Positions 7,496 to 13,133 of a DNA stretch of 16,325 bases are shown piece by piece. The stretch is from CAMCXE01 sp041179125 (lineage in GTDB: Bacteria > Pseudomonadota > Gammaproteobacteria > Pseudomonadales > Cellvibrionaceae). Position 1 is the stretch's first letter; each line of letters begins with the position of its first letter. Made by a program: the position numbers and the translations under genes. Location: contig JBEGTZ010000336.1 in NCBI GenBank assembly GCA_041179125.1, forward strand, positions 1 to 16,325, read 5' to 3'. The notes beneath the pieces were generated by a model. That model was not told the origin of the DNA. It searched no databases and saw nothing but the letters and a program-made list of their open reading frames with translations.

Positions 7496-7539
7496 ATTTT
7501 TATCAGCTTTTTATTAGGTTTTTATTAGATTTTTATTGA
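7496..7539 (-). repeat. Four tandem 11-nt repeats directly upstream of an SDR start codon
   Basis: Read on the minus strand, 11-nt units of the form CTAATAAAAAC occur four times in a row (last bases C, G or T; the outermost unit starts TCAATAAAAAT), and the last unit, CTGATAAAAAT, abuts the ATG at 7495. They fill almost the whole spacer to the stop of the preceding SDR gene at 7543. Confidence 0.8.
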
Positions 7540-7542
7540 TTG

Positions 7543-8583
7543 TTATCGGCTATATAATTCTTGCAAACTCTGTCTCATGCCTTCTTCAAGGGCGACTTGG
7601 GGTTTGTAGCCTAATTCTTTTTTGGCTTTTTCGATGCTGCACGCGATGGTTTTATTCATCTCAGATAACACATGAATTTTAGGGTGGTATAAACCAACTG
7701 ACTGCATCGCGCCGTCAATTAAATAGGCCACTTCGGCCGCAAGCCCCGGTAGGCGCAGGCGTTTGTGTTTGCATTGCAAATTAAATTCATCGTCCATCAG
7801 GCGCTCAATGGTGTCGATAATAGAGTTCATGGTGTAGGGCCGCTCATCGGCTATCCAAAATATTTCTTTATCAATGCCGGGTTTTTCTGCCGCTAAAAAA
7901 ATTCCCTGGGCGAGGTTTTCAGTAAAAACCATTGAGCGCCTGTTATTGCCACTGCCCACAATAGGGCCTTTGCCATTTCGAATCATTTCAAAAAATTCTT
8001 TTTGCCGCGCCGGTTGATTCACCCCATAAAACCAAGGGGCGCGAATGATGACCACTTCCATCGGCAGCGTTTCACTTAATAGGGTTTTTTCCAGCAACAT
8101 TTTGGACTTTCCATAGCCCATGTAAGGGTTGTATTCACTTTTTTCATCAAATACATGTTCAGGATAGGGGTTGGTGCCAATCGGTGAATTTGATGACATG
8201 ACCACTGCCTTTTTGGCACCTTTCTTCGCCATAGTGCGCAAAAAATTTGCACTGCCTTCGTGGTTAATGTCATAAAATTGTTTAACGTTTTTCGGGTGAA
8301 TAATGCCCACCACATGAATAATCAGTGCGTTATCAGCATAATCATTCAGCCGCTCAAAGGTGTTGCTATCACACACATCCACCGCTAATTTTTCTACTCG
8401 CGCATCTTGGAATGATATTCCGGCAAGGGCATTGGGTAAGTCCGCAGCAATAATTTTTATGTGTTTGGATACCCCCTGTAGATCTTCTCGGCCTGTAATA
8501 CCAAAAAGTAAGCCGCGTAAAATAGCTTGGCCCAACCAGCCTCCAGCGCCAACCACAATTATGTTTTTATATTGACCTAACAT
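7543..8583 (-). CDS. Extended SDR, NAD(P)-dependent oxidoreductase/epimerase family (SDR-B)
   Basis: Second extended SDR of the operon, 346 residues from the ATG at 8583; a TTG two codons earlier (8589) would overlap the GMC stop. The nucleotide-binding motif VGAGGWLG lies near the N-terminus (residues 13-20 counted from the TTG), with acidic AADLP at 48-52. VMSSNSPIG carries the catalytic Ser, and Tyr159/Lys163 form the YGKSK motif; RAPWFYG is the later conserved segment. The stretch VVGIIHPKNVKQFYDINHEG resembles 3-beta-HSD/NSDHL-like SDRs, so a lipid-linked or alicyclic substrate is possible. It is clearly different in sequence from the neighbouring SDR, so it is not a recent duplication. 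The ATG is 2 bases after the GMC stop, which implies tight translational coupling. The substrate cannot be named. Confidence 0.83.
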   Translation of the reverse strand: MLGQYKNIIVVGAGGWLGQAILRGLLFGITGREDLQGVSKHIKIIAADLPNALAGISFQDARVEKLAVDVCDSNTFERLNDYADNALIIHVVGIIHPKNVKQFYDINHEGSANFLRTMAKKGAKKAVVMSSNSPIGTNPYPEHVFDEKSEYNPYMGYGKSKMLLEKTLLSETLPMEVVIIRAPWFYGVNQPARQKEFFEMIRNGKGPIVGSGNNRRSMVFTENLAQGIFLAAEKPGIDKEIFWIADERPYTMNSIIDTIERLMDDEFNLQCKHKRLRLPGLAAEVAYLIDGAMQSVGLYHPKIHVLSEMNKTIACSIEKAKKELGYKPQVALEEGMRQSLQELYSR

Positions 8584-8585
8584 GT

Positions 8586-10034
8586 TCAAATCTCATTTAA
8601 AAATTTATTAATGTTCCGCCGCACTAAAGCCATTAAAGAGCCTTGTGGATTGGCGCCTAGCGCTCCAGGGAAAATGGAAGCATCTGCTATGTACATCCGC
8701 TCAAGCCCATGTAAGCGCCCCCAGGAATTCACTGTACACTTTGATCTATCTTCCCCCATTGGGCAGCTGCCCATGACATGAATAGTCATGAGTTCGGCAG
8801 TGCGTTTGTTGAGTATGCTGGGAATATTGATTAAGTGCTCAATGCTGGATATTTTTTCAATAGATCTGTCACTAATATGAAGATCGCTGGCGCCAGCCGC
8901 CAATAATAATCGGCATAAATTCCGTGTGGCCTTGGCTAATATTTGAAGATCCTGTTTGCTTAATGTGTACTGCACTATCGGGTCTGCAAAAAAAGGTAAT
9001 TTTCTAATGCGCCCGCGCCCACCGCTGGTCATGGCGTAATAGGTAAAAAAATGCTGCCACTCATCAATTATTTCGCGAACCGATAAGTCATCCCGCGACA
9101 TGCCTTGGGCCACTAAAAATGGCAATGAACTCACCGCGCAACCAAAAGAATATTCAGGTGCAAATTCTTTGACTTGATGCACGGGAACCCCAACGCCAGG
9201 GCTATTGATGGCGTCGGGGAATTTAGCCATTACTTTAATGGTTGGGTGAATAGCTAAACTATTTCCAACGTGTGTGCCTAATTTACTTTTTAATAAAAGA
9301 AAAGGTGTATCAATGGCGCCAGCGGCTAAAAATATATATTCGCAATGAATTTTTTTTGGTTGGCCTGCCAGCGGCAATTCGCAACACCAATCACCGTTGG
9401 AGGCAAGTGTTATTAAATCAACTTTTGTATTCAGTAAAATATTTCCGCCAGCGGCAAAAAAACGCTCTAAATACACTTCGGTTGCCGACCTGCGGATGCC
9501 TGTGGGGCGCTCAGGCGTATAGGCTTCATCATATTTGAACCAGCGCGGCACCTCTAAACTTTGCCACCCCATTGCGCCTGCGCCCTCCGCCAGTTTTAGC
9601 GATGGCTTTGAGGCTTTACCTGGCAAATAACTAATCCCCAACTCTTTTTCATTAAGGGTTAGCAAGGGATCTAAATCTTGATAGGTTAAGGATTCTATTT
9701 GGTGTGATTGGCGCCAGCGCTCAATAATTTCCGGGGCGGGCCGGTGGTATAAACCACTATTCACTTCGCTGCCGCCGCCTAAGCAACTGCCTTCAACGTA
9801 GTTTACCGTTGGCGCTCCCAGCATGGCGGTTATGCCCGCATTTTTGTACCGATCACGCAATTCAGCGGCGCCAAATGGCACGGTATCCTTTTGTGGTGTG
9901 TAGCTGCCGCGCTCAATGAGAAGTACATCTAGCCCTTTTTCCGCAAGAAGAGTGGCTGATAAAATGCCCCCAGGGCCGCCGCCGACAACACACACATCGT
10001 AACGCGCCTTTACCTGCCCAGACTCAAGAAACAT
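8586..10034 (-). CDS. GMC-family FAD oxidoreductase (alcohol oxidase/ChoD-like subgroup)
   Basis: A 482-residue flavoenzyme of the glucose-methanol-choline family, which oxidises alcohols or sugar hydroxyls with FAD. Motifs: dinucleotide fold VVGGGPGG at 16-23 with Glu41 for the FAD ribose; GMC signature EGSCLGGGSEVNSG at 81-94, whose GGGSxVN form is that of long-chain alcohol oxidase/ChoD-like members rather than glucose oxidase; C-terminal IHVMGSCPMG with catalytic His419; and DASIFPGALGANPQGS with Asn462. There is no signal peptide, so it is cytoplasmic or membrane-associated. GGAGA a few bases upstream supports the ATG. Its start overlaps the preceding small gene by 11 bases, so the two are coupled and may form a complex. 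Next to UbiA/PAP2 genes it could oxidise a lipid-linked pentose, filling the place DprE1 has in mycobacteria (inference). Confidence 0.87.
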   Translation of the reverse strand: MFLESGQVKARYDVCVVGGGPGGILSATLLAEKGLDVLLIERGSYTPQKDTVPFGAAELRDRYKNAGITAMLGAPTVNYVEGSCLGGGSEVNSGLYHRPAPEIIERWRQSHQIESLTYQDLDPLLTLNEKELGISYLPGKASKPSLKLAEGAGAMGWQSLEVPRWFKYDEAYTPERPTGIRRSATEVYLERFFAAGGNILLNTKVDLITLASNGDWCCELPLAGQPKKIHCEYIFLAAGAIDTPFLLLKSKLGTHVGNSLAIHPTIKVMAKFPDAINSPGVGVPVHQVKEFAPEYSFGCAVSSLPFLVAQGMSRDDLSVREIIDEWQHFFTYYAMTSGGRGRIRKLPFFADPIVQYTLSKQDLQILAKATRNLCRLLLAAGASDLHISDRSIEKISSIEHLINIPSILNKRTAELMTIHVMGSCPMGEDRSKCTVNSWGRLHGLERMYIADASIFPGALGANPQGSLMALVRRNINKFLNEI

Positions 10035-10392
10035 AAGGGTTCTCCGCTAGGGCGCCCAGCGCAATTATGTTAAAAAAGAAGCGGGAGTAAGCCCGTAGCG
10101 TACCGAACGAGCTTGCGTCCATAATGTTGACCAAGCCGCTGACTTGTTTAAGGCTCAGCGATGCCAGAGGCTTCCAAAAAAGCAGGAACCCTAGCATGTT
10201 GATGTAAAAAGAAAGCCCACCTAAAGCGAACTTTATGTGGGCCGGGGCAGATGAGTAGATTTGTAGCACAAAACGTTCTAGCTCGGGCAAATCTGCTTTA
10301 TTAAAGATAGAGTGCTGGGATTGCAAGCTATAAAGTACGGCTGCTGTAACTTTTGTAAGTGTTTTTGCAATAGAACTCATATACACCATCAT
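10024..10392 (-). CDS. Small helical membrane-associated protein, possible partner of the GMC oxidoreductase
   Basis: A 122-residue protein not assigned to a named family. It is helical with one clear hydrophobic segment (about FALGGLSFYINMLGFLLFW, residues 55-73) and a second weaker one near the C-terminus (FFFNIIALGAL). It heads the minus-strand operon and its last 11 bases overlap the GMC start, which suggests stoichiometric production. The arrangement of helices (PELERFVLQI, then SLKQVSGLVNIMDASSFGTL, then RAYSRFFFN) loosely recalls the helical N-terminal domain fused to long-chain alcohol oxidases and the small subunits of membrane GMC dehydrogenases. That comparison is by eye. The start is uncertain: ATGs at 10392, 10389 and 10380 are in frame with weak ribosome sites. 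Confidence 0.7.
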   Translation of the reverse strand: MMVYMSSIAKTLTKVTAAVLYSLQSQHSIFNKADLPELERFVLQIYSSAPAHIKFALGGLSFYINMLGFLLFWKPLASLSLKQVSGLVNIMDASSFGTLRAYSRFFFNIIALGALAENPYVS

Positions 10393-10466
10393 CTGATAGC
10401 CAGTTGTTTGCTTTCTGATCTAAACTTGCCTAGGTCTAAGCGCTTTGTTTTTAATAGAGAAAGCAC

Positions 10467-10497
10467 ATAATATGCCGGAGGAAAAACAGGTTGTCCA
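10467..10497 (-). promoter_or_regulatory. Possible promoter of the GMC/SDR operon
   Basis: On the minus strand TGGACA (10497-10492) and TATTAT (10472-10467) are separated by 19 bases, about 75 bases upstream of the first gene. The boxes are close to consensus but the spacing is long, so this is a weak call. Confidence 0.3.
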
Positions 10498-10499
10498 GC

Positions 10500-10513
10500 G
10501 TGATGCGCATCAC
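10500..10513. promoter_or_regulatory. Perfect 14-bp palindrome, candidate operator
   Basis: GTGATGCGCATCAC is a perfect palindrome between the divergent operons. It lies just upstream of the -35 box of the plus-strand promoter and right beside the possible minus-strand promoter, so one dimeric regulator bound here could control both. No regulator gene is present nearby. Confidence 0.5.
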
Positions 10514-10517
10514 TGTT

Positions 10518-10546
10518 TTCGCACAATTACTCTTAATTAATATAAT
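10518..10546 (+). promoter_or_regulatory. Sigma-70 promoter for the UbiA/PAP2 operon
   Basis: TTCGCA (10518-10523) and a consensus TATAAT (10541-10546) are separated by 17 bases and sit 26 bases before the UbiA start codon. Confidence 0.6.
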
Positions 10547-10572
10547 TCACGCTGAGTTTGCGGCCAGTTAAC

Positions 10573-11451
10573 ATGCATAAAAACAATTCCTCCGTATCCA
10601 TACAAAGTGCTATTGATTTATTAACCTTATTAAGACCTAAGCAGTGGATTAAGAATTTCTTTGTATTTTCTCCGCTGGTTTTTTCCGGCAGTCTTACCAA
10701 TACTGCCGCGATCATTGAAGCCACCATAGCAACGCTGTTTTTTTGTATTGCGTCATCAACTGTATACATCATTAATGACTATCACGATATAGAAAAAGAC
10801 CGCCTTCACCCAGTTAAATCAAAAACGCGCCCACTCGCGTCGGGTGCGGTTTCAAAACCTGCTGCAATTGTTATGTTTTTGGTGTTAGCCAGTTTTCTTT
10901 TTATTGGCGGGTACCTGCTAACCAAAGCGCTGCCTATTATTATTCTCTATTTTTTCATTAATCTCCTTTATACCTTTTACCTTAAACATAAGCCGGTTGT
11001 GGATATATTTACCATTGCCACAGGTTTTGTATTAAGGGTTTATGCCGGTGCAATGGCTATTAATATTGATGTGTCTACGTGGATGTTTGTTACCACTCTG
11101 TGCCTTGCTTTATTTCTGGCATCCATCAAGCGGAAAAAAGAGCTAACGGGCGTGGGGACTGCGGGTAGAAAAGTACTTGGCCAATACTCTGTTGAGCTTA
11201 TTGATAAATATGCGCTTATGTCTTCTATGGGGGCGCTTATTTTTTATAGCCTTTTTGTTTTATCCACCAAGCCAGCACTGGCGGTGACGATTCCATTTGT
11301 TATTTTTGGTTTGTTTCGATACTGGTATACGGTGGAGCAGCTTGATAAAGGTGAATCACCAACCGATGCACTTTATTCCGATTGGCAATTGGGCCTTACT
11401 GTTGTCAGTTGGGCTGCGTGTTGCGCCTACCTTATTATTGCGAAGAGTTAA
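10573..11451 (+). CDS. UbiA-family polyprenyl-phosphate phosphoribosyltransferase-like enzyme (DPPR synthase type)
   Basis: A 292-residue polytopic UbiA-superfamily enzyme. The signature RPKQWIKN (21-28) is diagnostic, among UbiA enzymes, of the decaprenyl-phosphate phosphoribosyltransferase group (mycobacterial Rv3806c), which moves 5-phosphoribose from PRPP to polyprenyl phosphate. The first Mg-binding motif NDYHDIEKD is at 68-76, followed by RLHPVKSKTRPLASG; the second aspartate region is KPVVDIFTIATGFVLRVYAGA, then FLASIKRKKEL. About eight to nine membrane helices follow the first motif. I chose the ATG at 10573; an in-frame TTG at 10558 is less likely. Only 3 bases separate it from the PAP2 gene, the same pairing as Rv3806c/Rv3807c. 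It is the likely entry enzyme of a lipid-linked pentose pathway. The polyprenyl and sugar identities are inferred from the family. Confidence 0.85.
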   Translation: MHKNNSSVSIQSAIDLLTLLRPKQWIKNFFVFSPLVFSGSLTNTAAIIEATIATLFFCIASSTVYIINDYHDIEKDRLHPVKSKTRPLASGAVSKPAAIVMFLVLASFLFIGGYLLTKALPIIILYFFINLLYTFYLKHKPVVDIFTIATGFVLRVYAGAMAINIDVSTWMFVTTLCLALFLASIKRKKELTGVGTAGRKVLGQYSVELIDKYALMSSMGALIFYSLFVLSTKPALAVTIPFVIFGLFRYWYTVEQLDKGESPTDALYSDWQLGLTVVSWAACCAYLIIAKS

Positions 11452-11454
11452 TCA

Positions 11455-11877
11455 ATGGATGTTTCCTACGTTGTAACGCCATTTATCGCTTGGCTTGTTG
11501 CCGGTAGCGCTAAATTTGCTATTAATTCCATTAAGGCTAAAAGTGCGGCCTTTAAACAAATTGGATACGGTGGGTTCCCTAGTAACCACACCTCTATTGT
11601 TACCAGTATTGCCTGGTTAATTGCATTAAAAGAAGGTGTTGAGTCGCAAGCGTTGGGCGTTGCCATTGCGCTGTCATTTATTGTGATTCTGGATGCCACC
11701 AGTTTAAGAATGAAAGTGGGTGAACACGCCAAACGCCTCAACACACTTACCCCGGAGGAAAAACCTTTGCGGGAGCGAATGGGACACACACCGATTGAAA
11801 TATTCGGCGGTGTTTTAACGGGATTATTTACTGCCCTCGCCATTTATTATTTAACGCACGGGCTTGGCTTGCACTAG
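11455..11877 (+). CDS. Divergent PAP2-family (DUF212) phosphatase
   Basis: A 140-residue membrane protein of the divergent PAP2 group. Conserved blocks: GGFPSNHTS at 39-47 (the PSxHT phosphatase motif with its histidine), LDATSLRMKVGEHAKRLN from 79, and GHTPIEIFGGVLTG from 110; three to four hydrophobic segments lie between. These enzymes hydrolyse phosphomonoesters of lipid-linked substrates. The gene follows UbiA by 3 bases. In mycobacteria a PAP2-type enzyme next to the phosphoribosyltransferase is proposed to remove the 5-phosphate from polyprenyl-phospho-5-phosphoribose. I infer the same step here, giving polyprenyl-phosphoribose. Length is normal for the family. Confidence 0.83.
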   Translation: MDVSYVVTPFIAWLVAGSAKFAINSIKAKSAAFKQIGYGGFPSNHTSIVTSIAWLIALKEGVESQALGVAIALSFIVILDATSLRMKVGEHAKRLNTLTPEEKPLRERMGHTPIEIFGGVLTGLFTALAIYYLTHGLGLH

Positions 11878-11939
11878 GTGCGCACTCTTCTTATTGCATC
11901 GTCAATAAACATATAAAAATCTGTAGGAAACTAATAACA

Positions 11940-12485
11940 ATGAAACGATTTATCCCGCTTTTAAAACTATACCTGTGGCTTGCTGTTATCGCGGCGGTAA
12001 TGCAGGGGGTTTCACTTTTATTCATTAACGTGGCAGCAATTGACGGTTTGCCTTATTTATATAACGGCGCGTTTTATATTTTTATCACCACTGGGTTGAT
12101 CGCAGCGTTTCTTTTTTGGCGCAAATTGGCTTCGGATATGAACCTTATTCTGCTGTCTTTTGCTTGTGTGGTTAATTTGGCTTATTTCGCTTTGATACCC
12201 ACGATTGTGGACCGCAGCATTAGTGTGTTTGTGATGAATGAGCTTGCTGGTGGGCCAAAAACTCAGGAGCAATTGGAAAAAGCGTTTGTAGAAAAGTTCG
12301 TCTACCAAGGCGGCGCAGTGCCTAAGCGCATTTTTGAGCAGAGTTTGTCGGGCAATATCGTAAAACTCGACGATGGCAGCTACCAACTGACCGGCTCGGG
12401 GCATGGCACTGTGGGCCTATTTCGCACCTTGGGTAAAATTTATAACACGGATCAGGTGAGCATTAAGAAAGAAGGAGGCGAGTGA
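11940..12485 (+). CDS. Unknown membrane protein with C-terminal winged-helix-like domain
   Basis: A 181-residue protein I do not recognise. Three hydrophobic helices (about 10-30, 42-60 and 68-88) are followed by a soluble tail. The tail has two amphipathic helices (about 107-122 and 127-136) and a GNIVKLDDGSYQLTGSG stretch that reads like the wing of a winged helix, so it may be a small membrane-bound wHTH-like or protein-binding module. The patch MNELAGGPKTQEQLEKAF resembles the first helices of such folds. AGGAA precedes the ATG. It lies 62 bases after the PAP2 gene on the same strand, so it is probably co-transcribed and linked to the same pathway. DNA binding is not shown; the domain reading is by eye. 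Confidence 0.65.
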   Translation: MKRFIPLLKLYLWLAVIAAVMQGVSLLFINVAAIDGLPYLYNGAFYIFITTGLIAAFLFWRKLASDMNLILLSFACVVNLAYFALIPTIVDRSISVFVMNELAGGPKTQEQLEKAFVEKFVYQGGAVPKRIFEQSLSGNIVKLDDGSYQLTGSGHGTVGLFRTLGKIYNTDQVSIKKEGGE

Positions 12486-12525
12486 TTTTGGTGTCTTGTT
12501 AGTCTGAATTTAGACGTAGGAAGTT

Positions 12526-13041
12526 ATGGCTGGAATTTTTAGCTTTGTTTGCTCTTGTTGCGGAAAAATCCATGAAGGTTCTCCTAGTTATGCATTTAAT
12601 GCTCCTGCGCCCTATCTTGAGCAAACTGAAGAAATAAAAGAAAAGGGAAGACTCAATAGCGACCTCTGTAGTTACGAAGACGAGGATGGAAAGTACTTCT
12701 TTATTCGGGTGGTTTTGGAGATTCCAATACATGGAGTCCAGGAGCCATTTATGTGGGGTGTCTGGGCTTCCGTTAGTGAAAAAAGCTTTTATCACTACGT
12801 AGAAACCTATGACGAACCTAGTTTGGAATATGGCTATTTCGGATATTTGTGTAACTACTTGCCATTTTATGAAAATACTTACGCATTAGCCTCGGATATT
12901 AACGTTCAGCTTGGTGGTGGTCGCCCTAAAATGTCTTTGCATGAGGCAGCACATGGTTTGATAAGTGACTTTCTAAACGGTATCACGATTCAAAAAGCGC
13001 AAGAAATAGCTGAATTTTGCACTCACAAAAATCAAGGCTAA
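12526..13041 (+). CDS. DUF2199 domain protein
   Basis: A 171-residue cytoplasmic protein of the DUF2199 family, function unknown. Typical features: N-terminal FVCSCCGKIH with Cys9/Cys12 as a zinc-knuckle-like CxxC, the acidic SDLCSYEDEDGKYFFIRVVL segment followed by EIPI, and the family block WGVWASVSEKSFYHY. AGGA a few bases before the ATG is a good ribosome site. The gene is 41 bases downstream of the membrane/wHTH-like protein. Its stop codon lies in GGCTAAC, the left arm of a short inverted repeat (13036-13071), so it could have arrived as a cassette rather than belong to the sugar pathway. Confidence 0.82.
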   Translation: MAGIFSFVCSCCGKIHEGSPSYAFNAPAPYLEQTEEIKEKGRLNSDLCSYEDEDGKYFFIRVVLEIPIHGVQEPFMWGVWASVSEKSFYHYVETYDEPSLEYGYFGYLCNYLPFYENTYALASDINVQLGGGRPKMSLHEAAHGLISDFLNGITIQKAQEIAEFCTHKNQG

Positions 13042-13071
13042 CAACCGTTTATCTCGGCGGTTTTGTTGGGC
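13036..13071 (+). repeat. Imperfect inverted repeat at the end of the DUF2199 gene, weakly attC-like
   Basis: GGCTAACAACCG on the left and CGGTTTTGTTGGGC on the right form imperfect complementary arms, ending in GTTGGGC, which fits the integron core GTTRRRY. At 36 bases it is shorter than ordinary attC sites, so this is only a resemblance. Confidence 0.3.
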
Positions 13072-13101
13072 GCAATGAGTTGCGCCTCTACGAAGTTTTT
13101 T
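13069..13101 (+). terminator. Possible terminator after DUF2199 gene
   Basis: Perfect 7-bp stem GGCGCAA/TTGCGCC with loop TGAG (13069-13086). A run of six T follows at 13096-13101 after a 9-base gap, so the terminator is imperfect. It lies between converging genes. Confidence 0.5.
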
Positions 13102-13133
13102 GACCGATGTTTTTAGGTTAAAAACCTACTCAA

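Noticed and set aside
8586..10034. GMC gene as a DprE1 orthologue
   Set aside because: The GMC signature GGGSEVNSG and the C-terminal His/Asn motifs are clear; DprE1 belongs to the unrelated VAO-type FAD family. Only a functional replacement is proposed.
10024..10392. Gluconate 2-dehydrogenase small subunit
   Set aside because: It is shorter, has no twin-arginine signal and matches only loosely in helix order.
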